From NCBI RefSeq assembly GCF_034043675.1, contig NZ_JAXCLA010000005.1, positions 186,001-250,000 on the forward strand: 64,000 nucleotides of DNA. The letters run 5' to 3'. Numbering within the stretch: the stretch's first letter is position 1; the number at the start of each line of letters is the position of its first letter. Positions 47,492 through 56,331 of the stretch are shown here, in pieces. The notes beneath the pieces were generated by a model that searched no databases, was not told where the DNA came from, and saw nothing but the letters and a program-made list of their open reading frames with translations. The stretch is from KK5 sp034043675. Its GTDB lineage: Bacteria; Pseudomonadota; Gammaproteobacteria; Burkholderiales; Burkholderiaceae_C. Position numbers and translations under genes: made by a program.

Positions 47492-48879
47492 AGAACTCCG
47501 TCCTGACCGACCTGCGGCGCATGCTGCCGCTGGCTTGGCCCGTCTTCATCGGCCAGATCGCCGTACTCAGCTTCGCCACCGTCGACACGCTGCTGCTGGC
47601 GCGCTACTCGAACATCGACCTCGCCGCGCTGTCGATCGGCGCGGCGGTCTACATCAGCGTGTTCGTCGGGCTGATGGGCATCGTGCTGGCGGTCTCGCCG
47701 ATCGTCGGCCAGCTATTCGGCGCGGGCGAGCTGGAAGCGTCCGGCGATCAGCTCCATCAGGCCGTGTGGACCGCGCTCGGCCTGGCCGTGCTGGGCGATC
47801 TGGCGCTGCTGTTCCCGGGGCCGTTCCTGGCGATCTCGCACGTCGGGCCGGAGGTCGAATCGCGCGTGCGCGACTACCTGTTGGCGCTGGCCTTCGCGCT
47901 GCCGCCCGCCCTGGTGTTCATGGCCTACCGCGGCTTCAACGTTGCTGTGTCGCGGCCCAAGGTCGTGATGGCGCTGCAGGTCGGCGGGCTGCTGGCCAAG
48001 ATCCCGCTGTCGAACTGGATGATCTTCGGCGGCCACGGCATGCCCGAGTTGGGCAGCCTGGGCTGCGGCGCGGCCACGGCCATCGTCATGTGGGTGCAGG
48101 CGCTGGCGGCGCTGGTCGTACTGCGCAAGGACCCGTTCTACGAGCGCTTCGGCCTGCATCGCGGCGCCCGCCTGCAGCGGCCCGACTGGCCGAAGCTCGC
48201 CAAGCTGCTGAAGCTGGGCATCCCGATGGGCGCGGGCCTGATGATCGAGGTGACGGGCTTCACCTTCATGGCCCTGTTCATCGCCCGGCTCGGGCCGACG
48301 ATCGTCGCCGGCCACGAACTGGCCGTGAACCTCGTCGCGATGATGTTCATGCTGCCCTACGCGATCGGCAACGCGGCGGGCACTCTCGTGGCGCAACGCA
48401 TCGGCGCCGATGACCTGGAGGACGCGCGCCGCCTCGGCTGGCACGGCATCGTTATCGGCCTGGGTTTCGCCTTCGTGCTCGGCGCCGCCGTGTTCTTCGG
48501 CCGCGTGCAGGTGCTGGGCCTGTACACGCGCGACGCGGCGCTAGTGGCAGCAGCCCTGCCGCTGCTGCTGTGGGTCTGGCTGTTCCACGTCAGCGACGCG
48601 GTGCAGACGGTGGCGGCCTTCGTGCTGCGCGCCCACCATATCGCCACCGCGCCGATGATCATCTACACGCTGGCCTTGTGGGGCGTGGGCCTCGGTGGTG
48701 GCAACTGGCTCGCCTTCGGCGGCGTGGCCTGGGTGCCACCGCTGCTGCAGGGCGCCTCAGGCTTCTGGTTTGCAGCCACACTGGGCTTGCTGCTCGCGGC
48801 GATCGGGCTCAGCGTGCTGCTGGCCCGGGCGCACTGGAAAGAGTTGCAGAACCCTAGGCTGCCAGCGCCGGCACGCTGA
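47488..48879 (+). CDS. MATE family efflux transporter
   Basis: A 463-residue exporter with 12 membrane helices in two halves. The first helix reads MLPLAWPVFIGQIAVLSFATVD, and the paired central region LGIPMGAGLMIEVTGFTFMA starts the second half. MATE pumps expel cationic drugs and dyes in exchange for H+ or Na+. The start is probably TTG at 47488, overlapping the previous TGA as TTGA; ATG at 47521 (residue 12) is the alternative. Its last 26 bp overlap the convergent histidine kinase. Confidence 0.9.
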   Translation: MKNSVLTDLRRMLPLAWPVFIGQIAVLSFATVDTLLLARYSNIDLAALSIGAAVYISVFVGLMGIVLAVSPIVGQLFGAGELEASGDQLHQAVWTALGLAVLGDLALLFPGPFLAISHVGPEVESRVRDYLLALAFALPPALVFMAYRGFNVAVSRPKVVMALQVGGLLAKIPLSNWMIFGGHGMPELGSLGCGAATAIVMWVQALAALVVLRKDPFYERFGLHRGARLQRPDWPKLAKLLKLGIPMGAGLMIEVTGFTFMALFIARLGPTIVAGHELAVNLVAMMFMLPYAIGNAAGTLVAQRIGADDLEDARRLGWHGIVIGLGFAFVLGAAVFFGRVQVLGLYTRDAALVAAALPLLLWVWLFHVSDAVQTVAAFVLRAHHIATAPMIIYTLALWGVGLGGGNWLAFGGVAWVPPLLQGASGFWFAATLGLLLAAIGLSVLLARAHWKELQNPRLPAPAR

Positions 48880-50254
48880 ACACGAACACGCTGCCACCGC
48901 CATCGCGCGATTCGCAGCGCACCTGCCCGCCATGGCGCTGGGCAATCTGCTTGACCAGGCTCAGGCCCAGCCCCACGCCACCGGCTTGTTCGGCGTGGCC
49001 GGGCAAGCGGAAGAAGGCTTCGAAGATGCGATCACGCATCGTCTCCGGCACGCCAGGGCCGCGGTCGCAGACGCGGAACTCGGCACGGCCGCCATTGCGC
49101 TGCACCTCCAGCCGCACCTCTGCGCCGCCGTAGCGACGGGCGTTCTCCAGCAGATTGCGCAGCGCGCGGCGCAACAGACGGTCCTCACCGCTGACCTTCA
49201 GCGTCGCCAGGCCGTCGGCCGGTTCGAAGTCGGCATCAACGCGCGCAGCCTCCTCGGCCGCCATGCCGATCAGGTCCACCGCTTCGTTCTGAGGAGCCTG
49301 GCCACCGGCTTCCAGCCGACTGGCCAGCAGCACTTCTTCGACCAGCGCATCCAGCTCGGCAATGTTGGTATTGATCTCGGTGCCCAGGCGCGCGCGGGCG
49401 GCGGGGCTCGCTTCATCGAGCATCGCGAAAGCCATCTTCAGCCGCGCCAGCGGCGAGCGCAGCTCATGGCTGGCGTTGGCCAGCAAGGTGCGGTTGGAGC
49501 GCAGCAGCGCCTCGATCTGATCGGCCGCGCGGTTGAAGCTGACGGCCAGCGCCGCCACTTCGTCATTGCCATGGTCATTGACCCGGTGCGAGAACTTGCC
49601 GGCGCCGAACTGCTCGACGCCGCGCTTCAGGCCTTCGAGCCGCCGCGTCAGCCGACGCACGACCGGATAGGCGCCCAGCGCCACGCCCAGGAACAGCAGC
49701 ACGAGCACGACGGCCAGGGCCTCGCCGCCGGTGCGATGCGACATCCATGGGATCGGCCAGATCGATTCCTCGCGCTGCTGGAACTGGCCGCCCGGCGCAT
49801 ACGGCACGGTCGTCACCACCGGGCCGGACGCACCCAGAGGCGCTGTCGGACCCGGCGGGTAGGTTCCCGGCGGCCGCAACGCGCGGATCACGATCAGCTT
49901 GCGGCCATCCTCGAACGAGACCTGCACGACGCGTGCACCAGGCTCGTCCTCGCGCTTCTCGAAGAGGTCATTGGCGGCGATGCGCTCGCCCTTGGTGTCC
50001 GTCAGGGACAGCGCCATGCGAAGCCGCTGGCCCCATTCGAGCAAGGCCTCGGCCTGCTGCTCGCGCGGGGCATCGGCCGCCGGCAAGGCGTGGTAGATCA
50101 GCTGGGCGATAGCCGTGAGCCGCTCGGTGGCGGCCGCATCGGCATTGCCCCGCTCCTGCTCCATCTGGCGTTGGAACAGCCAGCCGGAGCCGAAGGCAAA
50201 GGCCATCAGGAGGACCACCAGGGTCAGGTAGATGCGCAGGTACAGCGATTTCAT
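48854..50254 (-). CDS. Sensor histidine kinase, cassette 2 (CpxA-like layout)
   Basis: A 466-residue membrane kinase. TM1 is at about 8-27, a periplasmic sensor domain at 28-180, TM2 at 187-205, HAMP next, then HisKA with His263 (NASHELRSPLARLK), and the ATPase boxes NLLENARRYGG, DRGPGVPE and GVGLGLSLVKQI. Unlike cassette 1 it has a full periplasmic domain able to sense an envelope signal or the Spy-like protein. It follows the response regulator by 61 bp. Its 3' end overlaps the MATE gene by 26 bp. Confidence 0.92.
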   Translation of the reverse strand: MKSLYLRIYLTLVVLLMAFAFGSGWLFQRQMEQERGNADAAATERLTAIAQLIYHALPAADAPREQQAEALLEWGQRLRMALSLTDTKGERIAANDLFEKREDEPGARVVQVSFEDGRKLIVIRALRPPGTYPPGPTAPLGASGPVVTTVPYAPGGQFQQREESIWPIPWMSHRTGGEALAVVLVLLFLGVALGAYPVVRRLTRRLEGLKRGVEQFGAGKFSHRVNDHGNDEVAALAVSFNRAADQIEALLRSNRTLLANASHELRSPLARLKMAFAMLDEASPAARARLGTEINTNIAELDALVEEVLLASRLEAGGQAPQNEAVDLIGMAAEEAARVDADFEPADGLATLKVSGEDRLLRRALRNLLENARRYGGAEVRLEVQRNGGRAEFRVCDRGPGVPETMRDRIFEAFFRLPGHAEQAGGVGLGLSLVKQIAQRHGGQVRCESRDGGGSVFVFSVPALAA

Positions 50255-50315
50255 GATCAGCGCATCTTGGCATGCCAGCCCTGGCGAGGCGGGGCAGGAA
50301 ATTCCCTGAAAAGAA

Positions 50316-51095
50316 TCAGCCCTCGGCGTCCTGCTTCTTCGCGAAGACGTAGCCGACGCCGCGCACCGTCAGCACTCGGCGAGGCGTCTTCGGGTCTTCC
50401 TCGATGACCGAGCGGATGCGCGAGATGTGCACATCGATCGAGCGATCGAACGCGTCCAACGGATGGCCCTTCAGAGCGTCCATGATCTGGTCGCGCGAGA
50501 GCACGCGGCCCGGGCTCTGCGCCAGCACGACCAGCAGGTCGAATTGGTGGCTGGTCAGGTCGCAGGCCTTGCCGTCCAGCCGGGCCATCCGGGCGGCCAG
50601 GTCGATCTCCAGGCGGCCGAAGCGCAGCACGTCGTCACCGGCAGCCTGCGGCTCCAGCCGGCGCAGCAGCGCCTTGATGCGGGCCTGCAGTTCGCGCGGC
50701 TCGAAGGGCTTGGGCAAGTAGTCGTCGGCACCCAGCTCCAGGCCGAGGATGCGGTCCATCGGCTCGCCGCGCGCCGACAGCATCAGCACCGGCATGCGGC
50801 GCATCTGCGCGTCGCTGCGCAGCTCGCGGCAGAAGTCCAGGCCATCGCCGTCGGGCAGCATCAGGTCCAGCACGATCAGGTCCGGCACGTCGCCGGCCAG
50901 CACCGCGCGAGCGGCGGCCAGCGAGCCGGCCACCTGGACCTCGAAGCCCGCGGCGCTCAGGTAGTCGTTGAGCATCGCCGTCAGGCGGGCGTCGTCGTCG
51001 ATCAACAGCAGTCTTGCGGTCATGGCAGTGGTCAGGACCGACCGTGCCGAAGCATGGTGCAGGCGGTCGGATTCATAGGTCGGGGTCTGAAGCAT
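50316..51095 (-). CDS. OmpR-family response regulator, cassette 2 (CpxR-like)
   Basis: A response regulator with a complete receiver: the acidic pair of LLIDDDARL, phospho-acceptor D77 (LIVLDLMLPDGDG), Ser107, Lys129 (PKPFEP), then a winged helix with DRSIDVHISRIRSVIEE. I take the start at 51095 (MLQTPTYESD, 259 aa), because GGAGGG lies seven bases before it; the shorter start at 51023 (MTARLLLID, 235 aa) matches the family length but has no ribosome site. The 24 extra residues are of unknown use. It is in one operon with the Spy-like gene and kinase. A CpxR-type GTAAA box lies before that operon. Confidence 0.9.
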   Translation of the reverse strand: MLQTPTYESDRLHHASARSVLTTAMTARLLLIDDDARLTAMLNDYLSAAGFEVQVAGSLAAARAVLAGDVPDLIVLDLMLPDGDGLDFCRELRSDAQMRRMPVLMLSARGEPMDRILGLELGADDYLPKPFEPRELQARIKALLRRLEPQAAGDDVLRFGRLEIDLAARMARLDGKACDLTSHQFDLLVVLAQSPGRVLSRDQIMDALKGHPLDAFDRSIDVHISRIRSVIEEDPKTPRRVLTVRGVGYVFAKKQDAEG

Positions 51096-51117
51096 AAACG
51101 AGCCCTCCGTCAAGAAA

Positions 51118-51145
51118 TGCAAAGAGCCGACCAGGATTGGCCGGC
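51118..51145 (-). terminator. Intercistronic hairpin between Spy-like and response regulator genes, cassette 2
   Basis: On the minus strand GCCGGCC-aatcct-GGTCGGC (one G-U pair) is followed by TCTTTGCATTTC. It could be a weak terminator or a processing/stability signal that gives more Spy-like than regulator protein. Confidence 0.4.
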
Positions 51146-51167
51146 GGTTTCGGGATCAGCTATCGGA

Positions 51168-51656
51168 TCACTGGGCAGCCGTGCTGTGGCGTGCCTTCAT
51201 ACGCTCAGCCATGCGCGCCTCGCGCTTGGCCATCTTGGCCGCCAGCGTGGCGCGCTGAGCCGGGGTCAGCACATTGGCCGCGGCGATCATGGCCTGGCTC
51301 ATGCGCTTGCTGATCTGTTCGCGCACCGTCGAGCCCTGCTGGCGCAGCGACTCGATCGCATTCGCATCGATCTGCGGTGCGGCGAACAGCGCCTCGGCCT
51401 GCTTGTGCAGATCGAACTCCTGCTTCATCAGCGGCTTCACGTCGGCGCGGGCAGACTGCATGATCGTCTTCACCTGGGTCCGCTGCGCGTCGGTGGCATC
51501 GGCGGCGTCGAGCATGTGCTCGGCTTCCATGCCGTCCATCCCCATGCCGGGGCCGCCGCGATGCGGGCCTTGCGCCTGCGCGGCCAGGCCGCTCAGCGCC
51601 AGTGCCGACGCGATGGCACCGATCTTGAGTCCACGAACCATATTCAGCTTCAACAT
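51168..51656 (-). CDS. Spy/CpxP-family periplasmic protein, cassette 2
   Basis: A 162-residue exported protein with a signal peptide to about residue 29 (GLAAQAQ). The mature part is Met- and Gly-rich (GGPGMGMDGMEAEHML), then two helical repeats with the LTxxQ-type motifs ATDAQRTQVKTIM and VLTPAQRATLAAKM. Related proteins are periplasmic chaperones that also bind and quiet the sensor kinase. It heads an operon with the regulator and kinase, downstream of a CpxR-like box. GGAGAGCAGAG lies before the start at 51656. Confidence 0.85.
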   Translation of the reverse strand: MLKLNMVRGLKIGAIASALALSGLAAQAQGPHRGGPGMGMDGMEAEHMLDAADATDAQRTQVKTIMQSARADVKPLMKQEFDLHKQAEALFAAPQIDANAIESLRQQGSTVREQISKRMSQAMIAAANVLTPAQRATLAAKMAKREARMAERMKARHSTAAQ

Positions 51657-51729
51657 CTCTGCTCTCCGAGGGAGGTGATTGGGTGAAGCGAATGATGGCG
51701 GCGGTGCGTTAGCCGCCCATGCCATCGTG

Positions 51730-51744
51730 GTAAAGATCGGTTAA
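51730..51744 (+). promoter_or_regulatory. Candidate CpxR-type box (GTAAA-N5-GTTAA)
   Basis: GTAAA-gatcg-GTTAA matches the CpxR recognition pattern GTAAA-N5-GTAAA with one mismatch. It lies 74 bp upstream of the Spy-like gene and below a TTGACA -35 on the minus strand (51768-51773) that has no good -10, as for an activator-dependent promoter. A further GTAAC is at 51753-51757. Confidence 0.45.
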
Positions 51745-51826
51745 GGTGGATCGTAACTTTTGATGGCTGTCAAGCAACTTTACGCTGCCGGCCGTTGCGC
51801 CCGGCATTGACCGCTCGCGAAATGAA

Positions 51827-51852
51827 AGAAGCCGGGCAAGCCCGGCTTCTTC
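51827..51852. terminator. Terminator downstream of ettA
   Basis: AAGAAGCCGGGC-aa-GCCCGGCTTCTT, a 12-bp stem, 17 bp after the ettA stop and usable from the minus strand (CTTCTTTCATTT follows). Confidence 0.8.
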
Positions 51853-51868
51853 GACTATGACTGGAAGA

Positions 51869-53533
<1,665 letters not shown>

Positions 53534-53541
53534 GAGCGGTG

Positions 53542-53603
53542 CTTCCTGAAGATTGCTTGCTGGAGGTCGGAACCAAACCCCCTATTGTCGCAGCTTCAGG
53601 AAG
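53542..53603. repeat. Inverted repeat CTTCCTGAAG / CTTCAGGAAG flanking the ettA promoter
   Basis: Two perfect 10-bp arms (53542-53551 and 53594-53603) separated by 42 bp. The arm next to ettA contains its Shine-Dalgarno (AGGAAG); the other lies just upstream of the GACAAT -10. It may be a regulator binding pair, or a hairpin that hides the ribosome site in transcripts reading in from the EF-hand gene. Confidence 0.45.
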
Positions 53604-53625
53604 GCCGCAGGTCGGGCCGCCCGAT

Positions 53626-54330
53626 TCAAGCGCTCAGGCTGACGCTCGTCGAACTGATGGTGGTCGCATCGCTGCCCATCACGCTCAGATAACCCTGCGC
53701 GATGCGTTGCAGCATTTCCTGGATCTGTGCGGCGGATGGCGCGGAGGCGCCATCGCTGCCGGTTGAGGACGAAGACGTCGACGAGGAGGAGGAATCCACC
53801 GGCGGCGGTCCGGGCGGCGGACCCATCGGCGGCATGCCGCTGCCCTGCGAACCATCCCCGGTACTGCTGCCGGCCTCGAACTTGGCCTTCATCGCATCCT
53901 GCATCTTGCTGTCGAAGGTCGAGATCTCGGTGCTGGACAGTGAGCCGTCGCCGTCCGTATCGATCGCGCTGAACAGGTTCTTCACATCGCTGTCGGCGGA
54001 ACTGAGGCCGAACTCGTCGGACGAGACCGAGCCGTCGCCGTTGGTATCCAGCTGCTTGATCGGATCGGCGTGATGCCCGCCATGGTGACCGCCGGCGCCG
54101 CGCGTGCCGGCGAACTGCGAGGTGGACATCTGCACATCGAAGCTCGATGGCGTCGTCTGCGTCGCCGAGCTGCTGGCGTCTGTCGCCGCGGGCGCGTCGG
54201 TGGTGCTGGCCGCCTGGCTGTACGAGGCGGTCTGCCCGGCCGCTGCCGCATTGGCTTGCTGCCGCGCCTGCGCGGCTAGCAGTGCGTCGAGCGCGCTGCT
54301 GGTCGATGATGAGCTTGAACTGACATTCAT
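53626..54330 (-). CDS. EF-hand calcium-binding protein
   Basis: A 234-residue protein. The first 90 residues are Ser-, Ala- and Thr-rich low-complexity sequence with no signal peptide, ending in GGHHGGHHADP. Two canonical 12-residue EF loops follow, D95-E106 (DTNGDGSVSSDE) and D124-E135 (DTDGDGSLSSTE), each with acids at positions 1, 3, 5 and 12. A Pro/Gly/Ser-rich linker and a short C-terminal segment end the chain. It would bind Ca2+; with no signal peptide it is cytosolic or exported by another route. It lies 37 bp after an orphan response regulator in the same direction. Confidence 0.8.
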   Translation of the reverse strand: MNVSSSSSSTSSALDALLAAQARQQANAAAAGQTASYSQAASTTDAPAATDASSSATQTTPSSFDVQMSTSQFAGTRGAGGHHGGHHADPIKQLDTNGDGSVSSDEFGLSSADSDVKNLFSAIDTDGDGSLSSTEISTFDSKMQDAMKAKFEAGSSTGDGSQGSGMPPMGPPPGPPPVDSSSSSTSSSSTGSDGASAPSAAQIQEMLQRIAQGYLSVMGSDATTISSTSVSLSA

Positions 54331-54367
54331 CTCGGGATCCTTTCTGAGTGGGAGTGTTGATACGACA

Positions 54368-55081
54368 TCAACGCAGCGAGTCGTCGAACAGATAGCCCAC
54401 ACCGCGCACGGTGCGGATGAAGCTGGGGTTGCGCGCGTCGTCGTTGAGCTTGCCGCGCAGGCGCGAGATCAGCAGGTCGACGCTGCGTTCCAGCACCTCG
54501 ATGCCGGCGCCGCGCGCCAGGTCCATCAGCTCGTCGCGGCGCAGCACACTCTGCGGTCGTTCGAGGAAGGCACGCAGCAGGCGGAACTCGGCCGGCGACA
54601 GCGGCGTGCTGAAGCCGCCCGGGCCGACCAGCCGGCGCGTCGCCGGATCGAGCCGCCAGCGGCCGAAGCTCAGCGCGCCCGCGCCGGCATCCACCTGCTC
54701 GGCCTGGCGCAGCAGCAGCCCCTGCATGCGGACACGCAGCTCACGCAGCTGGACCGGCTTGCCGATGACCGCATCGGCGCCGGATTCCAGCGCCAGCACG
54801 CGGTCGAAACTGTCATCGCCGCCCAGCATCGCCAGCACTGGCACGCGCGATCGGGCGCGCAGGCCGCGCAGCCCCGCCCATCCGCGGCCGCGCGGATCGA
54901 CCGGGTCCACCAGGACGAGCCCGACGCGCTTGTCGGGCCGCGCCAGCCCGTCCAGGTCGCCCACGCTCACCCGATGCCCCCAGCGGGCCAGCGTGGCGGC
55001 GAGCAGGCGGGCGCTGGCCGGGTCGGGATCGATCAGCAGCACGACGGTCGGGGCGAGATCGGCGGGCTCGGGGCTGAGCAT
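54368..55081 (-). CDS. Atypical OmpR-family response regulator, orphan
   Basis: A 237-residue regulator with an OmpR-like winged helix (RSVDLLISRLRGKLND; RTVRGVGYLFD). The receiver keeps the acid pair (LLIDPDPA), Asp59 (LVLVDPVDP) and Lys108 (IGKPVQ). The conserved Thr/Ser before the alpha4 region is replaced: PVLAMLGGDD aligns Leu86 there. Signalling by phosphorylation may therefore be altered. No kinase gene is adjacent. The start MLSPEPADL has AGGAAG five bases upstream, inside a 10-bp hairpin. The EF-hand gene follows in the same operon. Confidence 0.85.
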   Translation of the reverse strand: MLSPEPADLAPTVVLLIDPDPASARLLAATLARWGHRVSVGDLDGLARPDKRVGLVLVDPVDPRGRGWAGLRGLRARSRVPVLAMLGGDDSFDRVLALESGADAVIGKPVQLRELRVRMQGLLLRQAEQVDAGAGALSFGRWRLDPATRRLVGPGGFSTPLSPAEFRLLRAFLERPQSVLRRDELMDLARGAGIEVLERSVDLLISRLRGKLNDDARNPSFIRTVRGVGYLFDDSLR

Positions 55082-55086
55082 GGAGA

Positions 55087-55123
55087 CTTCCTGTATGTAT
55101 CGAGCGGTGTCGGATACAGGAAG
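55087..55123. promoter_or_regulatory. 10-bp inverted repeat hiding the response regulator's ribosome site
   Basis: On the minus strand CTTCCTGTAT (55123-55114) pairs perfectly with ATACAGGAAG (55096-55087), loop 17 nt. The second arm contains the AGGAAG ribosome site, 5 nt before ATG. TGTATC (55118-55113) can instead pair with GATACA (55101-55096), which frees AGGAAG. The rest of the 270-bp region up to 55351 has only an AT-rich patch near 55255-55285. Confidence 0.6.
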
Positions 55124-55351
55124 CGTAGGATCCCAGTGCACAGCCATTGCGCCGATGAGGCGCCAGGTGTCCGCGCTATTTACCGCCGCTTTACGGGCTC
55201 GACACAGGGCTGTGCGATGCAGCAAAAAACCGGTTCCGCAAGTGCCGTGCCAAAACCCCAGCTCTTTACATAACTTTTATTGCAACAGGCCGGTCGGTCG
55301 GCCCGGAGCCCATAGAGTCAGCGGTTTGTCAGGGTCAGTAGGTTAAGAAAA

Positions 55352-56158
55352 ATGAAGCAGATGATCTGCGTGAAGTGGGGCAAGGGCTACGGCACCGAGT
55401 ACGCCAACCGCCTCTATGGCATGGCGCGCCGCAATACGACGGGACCATTCCGCCTGGTCTGCCTCACCGACGACCCGAGCGGCCTGCGGCCCGAGATCGA
55501 TGCCTTCCCCTTGCCCGAACTCGGCTGCGAGCACCCCAAGCGCACGATGGGCAAGTGGCGCAAGCAGGTGCTGTGGGGCGCCGACATCCCGGCGCTGACC
55601 GGCCTGCAGGGGCCGGTGCTGTTCGTCGATCTCGACACGGTGATCGTCGGCAATATCGACGACTACTTCACCTATGGCGACCCGGATCGCGTCTACCTCG
55701 CGCGCAACTGGTCGAAGCCGTTGCATCGACTCGGCCAGACCTCGGTGTTCCGCTACCCGGTGGGCCGCTATCCGGAAGTGCTGGAAAAGTTCCGCGCCGA
55801 CCCGCAGGGCGTGGCCGACCGCGAAGGCTTCGAGCAGCACCACGTGACGCACTCGGTGCCCGGCGGCATCGAGTTCTGGCCCGAGAGCTGGACACGGCTG
55901 TTCCGCCTGCACTGCGTGCCGCCCTTCCCGCTGATGTACTTCAAGCAGGCCAAGCTGCCGCCCGACGCGAAGATGGTCACCTTCGCCGGCGGCCCGAACC
56001 CGAGCGACGTGCAACTGGGCCGCTGGGAGCCCGACCAGCCCGAGTTCCCGAGCCGGCTCGACCACCTGAGCCGCCTCTTCAAGGCGGAACGTCCCTGGCG
56101 CCATCTGCGGCGCTACATCGTGCCGGTCGACTGGATCAACAAGTACTGGCGCGACTGA
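55352..56158 (+). CDS. Glycosyltransferase-like protein (GT-A fold)
   Basis: A 268-residue cytosolic protein. VLFVDLDTVIVG around residues 89-100 is a DxD metal/nucleotide-sugar motif (D93, D95), preceded by GKWRKQVLWG, as in GT-A transferases of family-8-like shape. The start MKQMICVKWGKGYGTEYANRLYGM is unusual in transferring families but recurs in uncharacterised homologues. There is no signal peptide or membrane segment. It stands alone with no polysaccharide or LPS genes beside it. A weak AGG precedes ATG. Donor and acceptor are unknown. Confidence 0.6.
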   Translation: MKQMICVKWGKGYGTEYANRLYGMARRNTTGPFRLVCLTDDPSGLRPEIDAFPLPELGCEHPKRTMGKWRKQVLWGADIPALTGLQGPVLFVDLDTVIVGNIDDYFTYGDPDRVYLARNWSKPLHRLGQTSVFRYPVGRYPEVLEKFRADPQGVADREGFEQHHVTHSVPGGIEFWPESWTRLFRLHCVPPFPLMYFKQAKLPPDAKMVTFAGGPNPSDVQLGRWEPDQPEFPSRLDHLSRLFKAERPWRHLRRYIVPVDWINKYWRD

Positions 56159-56188
56159 TCCGTCACAGAATCGAAGCGATCACTAGCC

Positions 56189-56238
56189 TATAATTCGACT
56201 CACGCCGCGCCTCTCAGTCTTGCGCGGCGTTGCTTTTT
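56189..56238 (+). promoter_or_regulatory. rhlE promoter (-10 TATAAT) and 5'-terminal attenuator-like hairpin
   Basis: TATAAT at 56189-56194 is a consensus -10. The predicted RNA start near 56201 coincides with a perfect 9-bp stem ACGCCGCGC (56202-56210) / GCGCGGCGT (56222-56230), followed by TGCTTTTTC. It is an intrinsic-terminator-like element at the very start of the leader, about 100 bp before rhlE. The rest of the leader to 56331 shows nothing further. Confidence 0.55.
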
Positions 56239-56331
56239 CAAGCCCAAGCACGTTCCCTGGCGCACCGAAGACTGGCGTTCTCGCGAAGGGCGCGGCCGCG
56301 CCTCACGGACCGCGTGCGCAAAACATCCCCA

